Assembly: GCA_030549495.1 (NCBI GenBank)
Contig: JAUIRK010001059.1
Span: 1,170,948 to 1,234,947 of the forward strand
DNA from: Nectonema munidae
Lineage: Eukaryota > Nematomorpha > Nectonematoida > Nectonematidae
Direction: 5' to 3'
Length of the DNA stretch: 64,000 nt
Positions 14,238 through 26,700 of the stretch are shown piece after piece (within the stretch, counting starts at the first letter, position 1; each line of letters begins with the position of its first letter). Under the pieces are notes generated by a model. The model saw nothing but the letters and a program-made list of their open reading frames with translations. It made no database searches and had not been told where the DNA came from. The position numbers and the translations under genes are program-made.

Positions 14238-14746
14238 ATGTTTTGCTTGTTGAAAAATAATATTTTATTTCAAAAAGTTGTTCAAGATAATGATTTAACT
14301 AAATTAGTCATAGATGAAAAATTATTTCTAAAACTTTGGAAACTATTAGATAAAGTAGTTATACTTTCACAAGATCCGCTTATGAATTTGAAAACAAGCC
14401 CCCCTTATATTTTGGATATTCTACCAGATATGTATAAAATTTTACGTGGTGTTGTTCATCAAAATTATGATATTTCCTTTCTTTCTGAAAATTTCTATTT
14501 CCGTGTATATATTTTCAATTTAATAAGGAAATGTAAACAAGTTGTTATCTTATTTAAAAATTATAGACCTCATATATATGTAGAAACTTCTTCATCTAGA
14601 AAGTCATTTATTAAGTTGTCGCTTATATTTTCTCATATGCTCCACGAATTCAAAGAAATTTTTCCTCTCGGAAGGTATGTCGGTTCTAATTTTAAAATTA
14701 CAAAGTCTAAAGCTGCTCAATTCTGGAAAATATCCTTTGGTGATAA
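14238..14746 (+). CDS. Cbl: Cbl exon 1: N-terminus, 4H bundle, start of EF-hand
   Basis: Encodes residues 1-169 and two bases of K170. The hallmark segments [13 protein letters not shown] and [10 protein letters not shown] of the four-helix bundle are directly readable, followed by the EF-hand entry [12 protein letters not shown]. The donor is AA|GTAATA. The N-terminus before the bundle is short and shows no His-rich stretch like that of human CBL. Confidence 0.95.
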
Positions 14747-17700
14747 GTAATATTTAGATTTTTATTATTATATTACTTGCAAATTTATGAATTTTGTAAA
14801 GGAAGGATTTAATTTATCCATTTCCCCCTTCTTAAGCCTATTAGGGCCTTCACTAAAAAATTAATTGTACAAAATTGGCTGAATCATATCCCTTCAAATT
14901 TCGTAACTTTTACTAAAATCGCTTGATGCATCTTTTGATACCATTTTCATGGTAGTTGAATGACCCTTTCATGTCTAAAACTCAAAAATTTTTATGAAAA
15001 TTTTTGACATCTGTATTTAACCTTATAACTTAGGGTCTATATTATATACGACCTTGGAAATTTTTAATTATATACAGTTTTGAACGCATAACACTTTATA
15101 GATTTAATTTTTTCAATAATCATGGCCACTTTTTAGAAAATGTCAATCAAAATTTTTATTGATCAGAAATATATCTAATAAAATATTCCTTCAAATTTAA
15201 CATAAAATATATGCTTTTATACTTAAACGGCCATACTGGTTTCATTTCTGGACTCATTTTTTACATTTAGGATATGAAAATACCTAAAAGTGTAAATCAA
15301 ATTTGCGGTTTACTTCTAAAAATTGTCTCCAAAACATTCATTCAAATTTTACATGAAATATATGTTTTATACCAAGTCGATCATGCTGGTTTCATTTATG
15401 GACTCAATTTTTGCATTTAGGGTTTGAAAATACCTATAAGTATCAATAAAATTTGCCGTTTTTAACAGGGGCGCAAATCCTCAAAATTATTGGGGGGGGG
15501 GGGGATTTTTTGCAATTTTCAAAATTACTGGTCTGGAAATACCACGGGAGGGCAAATATTCAAGCAATCCTTTAAAATAGAGTGTATTCAGCGCATACCT
15601 AAATTTATAAGATTACTTTATTTTTTTTACAAAATTGGTGAAATTTAAATACTATACTTCCAGCTAAAATATTTTAATTAAATTTACATATCACATATAC
15701 ATTATTTTAAAAAACTCCAAAATTGTAGGGGGTGGGGGATAGGCTTTTCATTTGAAAATGAAGTAGTCTATCAGGCACATTACAGGAATTGATGAAAGGA
15801 TATTTGATTGATAGAGAAAACAACTGAAAACAAATAACTGAATGTTGGAGAGTTTTATATGAGTGAATGTAGTCTGAAGGAAAAGAGTCTACTAGACACC
15901 CTGCTATGTTTATATGAAAAAAATGTGATTGATTCAGGGGCGTATCCTTGAAATTATTGGAGGGGGCGGACTTTCAAGTTTTTCTGAATTACTACTCCTC
16001 TCTTGTCTATTCTATTTCATTCTTAATTAAGCTTAATTTAAACTTTAACAACTCATTTTTAACAACTGAAAGATTTTGTTTCGATATTATATTTTTATTA
16101 TAATAATCAACAAATTTTCTTGAAAAAAATGATTTAATTAATTATTATGTACAGCGTTACTTACAAAATTTAACAATCGAACATTATAAAAAATATCTCT
16201 GCTCAAATATTAAACAAATATAGTATTTTTGCTTTTACTTAATAGCTAGTGAAAAAAAATTTCTTTACTTGAAAAAATTAAAGCTTTCAAATGTTACAAA
16301 ATGTAACAAACGCAGTCATAAAGATTAAGTGACCTTTGCCGAAAAAATTTTTTAACGCAAGTCTGACGATATTCATTGATATAAAATTGTAACGATTCAA
16401 AACTATTTTTCTCTCATTTAAAAATATAAACAAATCTTCATTTTTGCAACATGTTTGGTGTATTTATGAACTAAATTTTAACCAAAAATCTATGATTAAT
16501 TTGAATAGCTGAACTTTGGTATCATGAAAAAAGGTTCTGAAAATATTGAACTTATATTCCGCTAAAAACTAGTTTCTAATGAGATAAAATAAAATTATTT
16601 TTAATTTAACTCTAAATACAAATTGGAGAGAAGAGAGCTGAATGAGATAGGAGAGCTTAGGAATAGATTTTAGTTTCATTTCTGGACTCAGTTTTTCGCA
16701 TTTAGAGGTTTTAAAATATGTGTCAGTGTAAATCACATTTGCGGTTTGCGCCTGAAAACTATCTACAAAAATATTTTCTCTAATTATACGTGAAATATAT
16801 ATTTTTATTCCAAATCAACCATGCTAGTTTTATTTCTGAAATAAGTTTTTGCATTTAGAGGTTTTAAAATGTCTGAAATTGTCAATCAAATGTTCGATTT
16901 AAGTCTAATGTCTACAGAAATATCTTCTAAATGGAAGATACTGGTTTCATTTTTGGACTCAACTTAGGCATTTATGGCTTTAAAATATCTGAAAGCTTCA
17001 ATCAGATTTGCGGTTTACTTCTTAATACTGTCTTCAAAAATATTTTCAAAAGAATAAAATATCTGTTTTTATACCAAATCGACTATGCTCATTTTATTTT
17101 TTCCTTTTGCGTGAAAGAGAGAATCTTTTAGTTGAAGAAGGGGGACAACTTTTTGTAATTGAACGATGATCATCAAGAAAAAAACTTTTGAACTGGGATT
17201 GATTGACAAATATTCAGGCTGAATCTTCATATCACCTAATATTAAAATACACGATACTGATAAAAAAAAAGCCAAAGATCATTAAGATTCTTTAATCAGG
17301 ATGCTTTCAGAGCGGAAAAATCTGTTTAATATAAATCCTTAAAAAAGTTTTTTCGAACATAAATTGAAGAAAATACATTTCTAATAAAAAAAAAAGCGCT
17401 TCCAACAAAGGATCATCATAGAATGAATAGCAAAATTACAACCTTAAAGTATAGAAGATATGACGTAGAGACTACGAGCCGATAACAAATTTGTAGCTAA
17501 AATGATGGAGATACATACTGTCATATCGATATACATAAGTTATTGACAAATGAAATATTTTGAGTGAATTAAACACCTAAATTTGGCTTATTAAATAAAT
17601 TAAGAAAATAGTTGCCAGAGAATACTGCAAGTAGAATTTATTTTGAAGTTTAATCGATATTTTTGTCATGTTTTATTGATTTCATAAGAAATGAACATTG

Positions 17701-20700
17701 ACGTTAAATTCTACATACTTATAAATGGGTATATATATGTATAAAAAAATTTTATAAGAATAAAAATTTCAATTTTGACATGGGCTGTCATATTTAATTT
17801 TTTTGTCAGGTTTGATTGATTTTCATAAAAAATGAATATCACCACTGAATTCAGTATACATGAAAATGGGTATACATGTGTAAAAAACTTTATATAATTA
17901 TTTAAATAAAAAGTTCCTTTTTGAGATGAGCTGTCAAATATAAATCAATTTTTTGACAGGTTTGATTGATTTTAATATAAAAAAATCGACATTACCACTG
18001 AATTCAGTATCGTTGAAATATATATGTAACATTAAAAATATTTATAAAAACTTATTAATATCTGGGAAAAATGGAGGGGGGGGGGGACACTTGAGCGGAA
18101 AATTTTAGCCCAGCACTAATAGGATTTATTATTGTTGATGTCTCTATATGGCCCTTTTATAAAAATTATAATATAAAACTTCTGACTCTTTCTGGTCTTC
18201 AAGGTGAATTAAGATTGACCATTCGTCATAACATGATATTTTATTTTAGACGTTACTCTAGGTCTTACAAATGGTGATGAATGGTAGTACCAGTAGTACC
18301 ATATATTTTAATATATCAATTTTATATAATTTATTATAAATATAAAAATTTTATAATTTAAAAATAAATTAAATGATAAAAAAATAAAGCTAAGCAACTC
18401 AAGGCCTGAAAAAGCCCTCCACCTTTAACAATTTGAGACCTCATCAAAAAAATCGACTTGCTTATATAAAAAAGAGGTATATTTAAGGAACTAGTAAAGA
18501 CAATCTCTCTTATTTTTTAAGATTGAGGGATTATCTTTACTTGATTATTATTTACAGAGGCATTGTCTTTATTAGTGTAGTGTCATCCCATCGTGATTGT
18601 TTACTTGGCCCAATTTTTTTAACAAATAATAACTTTTAATTTTGTTTCGATAAATTTTCTAATTCATTTTTATTCAAAAAATTAAAATTTTAAAGATAAA
18701 TTATCAAAATAAATCAGTTTTAATGCAGATATATTATAATTTCTGAATTATTCTTTAATCATAGGTATTATCTTTATTTGGTGCCTTTACAGGGGTATCT
18801 TCTTCACTTGGTGCACTTTCAGAGGGATCATTTTTACTTGTTTGGTTTTCGAACATTAAGAAGTTTGCATGCCTCCTTTTAATTTTCCGGGGACTTCTAA
18901 TTATATTCATCCTCCTACTTCTGGTCTGAGGTACATACTCCATCCAACTATCTTTTAATGGTTCCTGTTTAGTGATTCCTATCTATTCGTTCAACTATTT
19001 TTCATTAATCAGAGTGATCATTCCCTGGAAGGTGTTTCTTCAAGAACTGAACAAAGTGCACAAAGTGAACTCGCAACTAGAAGCCATAGCTCTCAAGTAC
19101 ACCATTGACCTCGCATGCAATGATCACGTTTCCATCTTTGAGTTTGACGTTTTTACGCGGTAATTTCATTTGACGCTACTCTCATTCTGCCATGTCTTCG
19201 AATCTTCCTTTCAGACTTTTCCATCCGTGGGCCAATTTACTGCATAACTGGAACATACTAGCAATCACTCACCCAGCCTACGTCGCATTCCTCACTTACG
19301 ACGAAGTTAAGGAGCGTCTTTCATGGCACATTAGCAAACCCGGAACGTATGCTTACACTAAAACTACAGGCGGGTGGCATTGCCCCTGATTTGTTTGTTC
19401 AAAAACTCATCAAGATTCCTTGTTTAAAGTATATATGTCACTTTTAAAATTATGCATATACATTTTACAGTAATATAAAGAAGGCAGAGTCGGGCACAAA
19501 AGGTTTAGTGGGCCTCAATAAAAAACCTGATTTGATTAAAATTTTAGAAAATATTGGTCAATGGTAAACACTACTCTCTCATCCAAATTTCGCGCTGGGA
19601 TTGCATGATTTATAAAAGCTAACTTTTAATAATTTTGAAATGTAGAACCTAGTTGTTTTGAAGTTTCGCAAAACCTTCTTGTTTTTGAACTGAAATTTTG
19701 CAAAGTTCACAAAAATAGAACCTGGTTGATCTCTGACTAAAACAATGTCCATGTCTTGAGGAAAAGACATTTGTTTCTTTATTTAAGCGTCTCCCTGCTT
19801 GATGCTGCCTTTCCGTCCATCAGTCATCACATGTTCATTAACCGATTTAAGATTTCTCATTTTTACATAAAAAAGTTCAGTATTACAAGAAGTTTTCAAA
19901 AAAAGACTGAATCGATAAAAAATTAGTATTAATGGACCTTTTCGACTTTTTTTCGCCTTGATTTTCACATACTTCTCTCATTGGGTGGGATACCTAGAAA
20001 TGAAAATTCTTCAAATGGCTATGTTAGGCGCTAATAATAATATTACACAGACAACGTACATTAGCTAAAATTACTAATTCATCAATATGTCGTTTTAGAC
20101 CTACAAGTTATCAAAATGCTAAACATAATAGCGTGCCTGTTAGTATGAATACTAAGGAAGGCTTGGTATTCATTCCTATATGCAAGTTAATTAAAATGTC
20201 TACAACTTTGAGTCTGATACAAAGATTACCCAAAAATATACACAGATAAAAACAGTTATAAAAACATGCAAAGTTGAAGAACTTTGAATAATTTTATTAT
20301 TTATCTACAACTTTGCAATATACGACATTTTATTTTGAGAAAAACCATTTTATCCACTGATTTTTCAATGCATATTTACAACAAATTTGGATATGTGAAT
20401 ATCAGTTTGGGGGAAATCCATACACTTCTAATACTCGGGAATCTGATGAAACCTTATTAATCATAAGGCAAAATATTTGCTAATTTTGCTGCTTCTAAAT
20501 ATACTACTTGTTATAATTAAGTGAATATTTTTTATTGAAAATATATCTTGAATATTATTACCGTGGACGCTAACGTTCCATTTTTGGAACATAGTATTTT
20601 TGACTATTTTCTTGAAGTGAACACTTTCTAATTTCAAACATATTATTAAGTGACTTTTTAGAAGTAGAATACTAATTTTTGAAAAAGAAATCCTAAGCAA

Positions 20701-23700
20701 AAGTTATAGTGGCGTTTAAAAGGTTTTAATTAGTAAAAATTTTACAATTTGAGATCATAAATATTCCAAATATTTCATCGAATAAACGCTTACCCATGAT
20801 AGCAAAAAAACCTGGCTCTACGTTTAACTTTATTTCACAAGAAATTATAAAAAAACGATGTTAAATATTTAAAAAGAAAACATCAAAGGCTTATTAAATC
20901 TAAAATTTCGAATGATCTATTAAAATTTATTTTGAAAAACAACATCCTATTGAATAATTCTCAGCAAAAAAATAAACGTTTCATTTTTATTCAAAAGGTG
21001 ATGATGAGCTTTTTCGGTAGAAAGTCCTTGTTTTCGGCATATGTGAACAAATCTGAAATATCGCTTCAGATCTGCAATTGCCGATATAATAGACATCAGA
21101 CTAAAAGCCCACTTTCAAAATACTTTTCGCATTGGAGAATTTGATTTAGTTCTTTTTCAACATGGAGCCGCCATTTTGCGAACATATTTAAACGAATGCC
21201 AATAGAAATAAAAATATTTTTTCTAAAATTTTGTTACACCTTTTTATCTTAAATGAAAATCGCGTTGTATAATCAGATAAAAGATATAAATTGTATTTTT
21301 ACCTTAGAAAATTTTTTGGAAATCCAAAAAAGCAAGGTTTATTAGTTTTTATACGTTTTACTAGACTGGGAAAATTGCTATCCCTGTTTCCTTGTAAGAG
21401 TAAATCAGAATTCCCTTTCAAAAGTATTTGCTTTGTATGTCCTGAAAGTATTTTGATTAAATGTAAAATTAAAGGAAAGCAATGGTAAAAAATGCACTTC
21501 TCATAATGGTGGAACAACAGATCACTTATAGGTGAAGTGTGCAATGAGTATGTATTGAAGTCGTAAAAACCTGACATGTGGAAGACTAGGCATTGGAAAA
21601 TAGTGAAATCAAAGGCAACTTATACGCACACACAAAAGAAAGCATTCGTTTTGTCATGACACAAACAGATAATCTTTTGGTAAGCTAGAGCTTAAATAAG
21701 AACATTAAAATACTGAGGAAAATAAACACACTCAGAGATACGCGTATACAATACATACTAATAAATGAAGTATACAATTATATATATTGTATATGAGCTT
21801 GTACTATAGAAAAACAGGTTTACGAAAGATCGCATTGTTTGCACTCTAGTTTCAAGCTCAGTGCCACTAATGAAAACATAAATGCATTATGGGATAAATA
21901 GTATCACTCTCAAAAACTTTATAGACCGATTTCAAAAGCCTTGATAAACAAGAATATAAACGCTGTCAATCTAGGAGAAGTTGGAGTTTACTGAAGTAAT
22001 CCTATTTGTTTACTTAGTTCAATGGTTCTCAACCCGGTAACAGACTTCCACAATGGAGCCTTATGATATTACTGTGAAGCGAGGGGGTCTTACTATCAAA
22101 ATGTACAAATATGATGATACAAAAATTTTCCTAGGATAAATTTTAAATACAAATTTTTAAGAAGTTATTATAGGAGTTTGAAATATAAAATATTTGAATT
22201 TTATAATTTTTTAACAGACAAATTTTGGATAATTTAAATGATAGTTTCAAAAGTTCGCATATGTTTCTCATGATATTTAACTCCATACATTCATATATTT
22301 TATCATGATTTTTATATATTCTACTTTGCGCATATTTAGCCAATGAAATTATTTAAGATTAAAATTAAGTTATTACTTTTTAGATAAATATTTATGATAT
22401 CGCCTCACGCTACCCGTGAAAAATTCTTACGTACGTCTCCATAAGGGGTTGAGCTTCCTAGTTCGGGAATCAGTGATTTAGAATAACGAGTTACATGTTT
22501 CGGTTTTAATGAATATTTTAAAAACCGACTCTTCCATGTGCGTCCGCGATTATTCACTCGTATTTAAATGTGAATAATATTCTATTTTAGATACGTTTTT
22601 CGTCAGAGTTGTACAAAGTTGGGTCAGTGGGCAATCGGCTATATCACGAAAGAAAGGAAGGTCTTGCAAACAATACCCTACAACAAGCCATTATGCAATG
22701 CGCTATACGAGGGCGCGCGTGGAGGCTTGTAAGCTTCCCTTAATATTTGATGTATCTATCGCGCTGGCGCTTTTTTTTTTTGATTTTGAGGGCAACAAAT
22801 TCTGCGTCATAATAAAAATCATGCAAGGAAAATTTCCATCCATGAAATAATTGTCTTTGCTATTTCAAAAATTAAAAATAAAATCAAAAAAATTAATTGT
22901 ATAAATTTAAATATTTATTAAGCTATTTAATAAAAAAAAATATGTACCTCGATGGCCACTCCAAATGTCAATGATAACTGCTTACTGCATTTAGTTTAAA
23001 TATATTGTTACGATCAATGTAGTTTTATAAAAACTACACAAAGTCAAAATTTATTCAAATTTAGGTTGATTATGACGGCAATTTTTTTTAAAAAAATTTA
23101 AAAAATTTTTTTTGGGGAAAAAAACAAAAAAAAAATTTTTTTTTTCCCAAAAAAAAAAAGAGAATTTATAATATCTAAAAGAAATATAAACCTATATAAT
23201 GGAAAAATATTACATCACATAACAGCGGCATTAAACGTTACTAAAGGCCAAGTTAGCATTTTTTAATTAATTAAGCATTAAATATTTTCTAGTAGCCTAA
23301 TAGTGAATCAAATCAATCCGCAAAAAAATGAATAGCATAGCATAAAGCAATGCCTTCCGAGTATATTCCTTTTGCTAATGTTGCTTCAGATTTTATCTAT
23401 AATTCGGCCTTGCTTGTGATTAACATTTTTGAAATTTTTATAATTTTTATTCAGCTACCTTTTCCCTGATGGATGTGATTTAAATCCAGATCTGAGCTTC
23501 TTATTTTCATCAACTCCATTCAAAAACGTCAAAGTCTCTCAAGAGCAGTACGAAATATATTGTGAAATGGGTTCTGCCTTTCAAACTTGCAAAATTTGCC
23601 AAGAAAACAACAAAAATGTTAAACTAGAGCCTTGTGGACATCTTATTTGTTCCCTGTGTCTTTACAATTGGCAAGTAAATCATCTTATTTCATTTATTAT

Positions 23701-26700
23701 AAAAATGCTGGAGCGCTTAAGTCAAAGATATTAAACAAATGCCTTGTTTCAGTTTACTTTAGGAAATTAAATCACACCATGAATAAGAAAAAGTGAAACT
23801 TCATAATTTTGTTTGCACCTTCAGAAGTTACTTATAATAAATTCAAAATTAAGAAAAGTTATTCTTAATTTAACTGAGCTAAGAAAATTACAAAGTTTCA
23901 ATTTTTGAACATATACTTTAAAGAAAGTCATTGATAGCAAATTTGTTTAAAAAAAGTTATGTGCATCTTTAGAACACTCGTAATAACATAACTATACGAT
24001 ATTATTAGAATTATATTTTTGAGATACTTATTTTAGTCAAATTTGTGCTATAAGGTTGATTACTTTAAAATTAAGAAAATAGAAGATATGAATTTTTATT
24101 TTATTTTTAGTCTGATTAGGTGACGTTGAACGCTCTACTACTGCGTTATAATAACACTATTACATAGAGAATTTTTCCAACTCTTTTCAAAAATAATGTT
24201 TTTTACCCCATTGTCACCCCATTTTATTATATCATATCAAAGACTGAGCAAACCATATTATAAAAAATTAGCATAACTTTTCGCCTATTTAATATATTCC
24301 AAATGAAAAACATTTAAATATGTTTTTCCCAGGCCGTAAAACCCTTCCAAATATATACAAATAGTATACAATTTGTCATTATTTTAAGTCAAATATTTTG
24401 TTCCAATGAATATTGGAAGGAAAAAAATAAAAATAATTAAAAATAAAATAAAAAAATAAAAAAAATAAAAATAAATGATTTATCAACTATTCATAAAATA
24501 TTTATTTACTTATTCTCTAAAATTGTGCTCTGCATTGGTATATGGGTAGTATCATAAAATTCTAAAGAAAATTTTCCCAAAAATTCGCCTTTCTCTTAAA
24601 ACATTTACCCCTATTTCCTGCATGTTTACTTTTCTGCTAATCACTATGTTTTTAAAGGAAACAGAAGTTGAAGGAGGTTGCCCGTTTTGTCGATCAGAAA
24701 TTAAGGGAACAGAGTATATTCGCTTCGAAGAATTTGTGAAGGAGAATGAGAAGAATAATCATTCCAAATCTTTATTCCAAAATGGCTCCTTCAATCAGGC
24801 CCAAATTGCATCACTCGATCTCTCAGACCTTGAGATTGAAGTAACGAAGAATTTTACTTTTTTCAATAAGTACCATACGTGCTGCTGGAATTTGTGAACA
24901 AAAAATCGAAAGACAAATTGTCAAATTGTAAAACTGTTTATATACCAGAATACTTAATATCGTGATTGAGTTATGTTTCTATTATGTATCAGTAGTTTAC
25001 CAAGCGTACTAGCCAACAATTTAATTAATTAAGTAATGACCTGCAAAAATTAAACTAAAGCTAGTCAATAAATTATCCTTAGAGTATAGATGTTCTTTGT
25101 ATATTTATAATATTGTTTCACTTATAACAAATCTCATTCGAGAATTTACTGAAAACGAGCAAAAATTAATTTAATTTCTTGATCTCTTTTCTGTCCGCCA
25201 CCTTCATAATATTCTTGAAAAGCTGCAAGTAGAAGTAATTGAAATGAAATGTGATTATAGCTCTTAAAATATCTCTTCTATATAGTACATATAGAAAATT
25301 TTAATGAATATCTTGGGAATAAATACCCGAAACTAAACGCTTTCATTGCAAAATATTCTGTTCAGTAATTAATACTTACGTGATCTGTTTCTCATGAATG
25401 ATAATTAATATATCAAAAAATCGCTCAAGCCAAAACTTAATCTATATGCCAAAATCAGTCCCTAAATATTTTTAGTTTGATACGCTTGCTTTAGATCAGG
25501 GATCGTCAACACCCTGCCCAAGGGCCAAATCTGGCTCTCGAATGAATTTTATCCGTCCCGCCATCTTACCTGGGACACGACATAAATAGGGCATTGATAA
25601 AATACACAAACTTACGCGAACAATTAAAAAAAAAATTTCTATTTTAGAAATCAACAAAAAACAGTTGTCATTTTTGTATAAGGTTTTCTAAATTGTAATG
25701 AGTTGAAAATTTTACTGAAAAGGATTTTTCAACCTTAAACAACTACAATTTATTTTTGAAATTTTGACGTAAAACTTTTTTTTTGAAGATTTTTTGACAT
25801 CTCTCTTTAAATAAATTTTCAAAATATTTATGTAATTTTTTTAATTTTATTTATATCGTTCCAATAATTTAATTATTTTTCTAATAACAATGTTTTTTTG
25901 TGTTTTTAATTTAAAGTTTAATATTTTTTTTGGTTCGTTTAAAAAAATATTTTATTGGAAATAATTATTAAAATGATATTCTTAGAAAGTACAGTTGGAG
26001 ATCATGACTTTTTACTACAGTATTTGCATTTAAATTCCATTTCATTGTCTTCTATTTCTTCATTCTGATTACCATGACTTTTTTGTTTTTTTCGTTCCAA
26101 GAAAAACAAGCCCATGCGAGCTAAGAAAAGAAAAATGGATTCAGAACTTTTAACCTTGGCTATACGCACGAATATCACTATAGCACTGTATACGCACATA
26201 TGGCAATTTACTCCATAGGCTTTTTAATTCAAAGAATTACATAGAGTAAAAATCAATACAAAAATCAATGAAGAAAATGTAAATGAGCGATGTGATTTTG
26301 TGTATGCAGAGATTTTACAAACACACTTGAACACAATTGCTTGTGTAGAATCCTTCATATCCACGACATCATACGCTATAAATTCACCTGCACAAGATTA
26401 TACGTACATTCATAAAAGTACATTCCGACCAATTGTATTAGATAAACCATACGTGCATACGCATAAAATTTTGTTATCTTTCCACGTTTGCTTCCTTTTT
26501 TGAGTTTTGAAGTACAACAAAGTTTATCAACTTCATAATGGAATCTGATTCTTCTTCTTCTTCTCTTTCTGAAAGATCTTCTTTTTCAAGCTTTTTTCTG
26601 AAGAAAACTCTCAAAGTTCGGATTTGGAAGAAGACATTGATGACAATTTGATTTGCCCAGATCAGATTGATTACAGTTGGGAGCCGTTTTATGATTCACG

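Noticed and set aside
18755..18943. Ser/Pro/Glu-rich minus-strand frame as a host exon
   Set aside because: The same wording recurs at 36064-36150, so it is more likely part of a dispersed repeat; no splice model links it to a gene.
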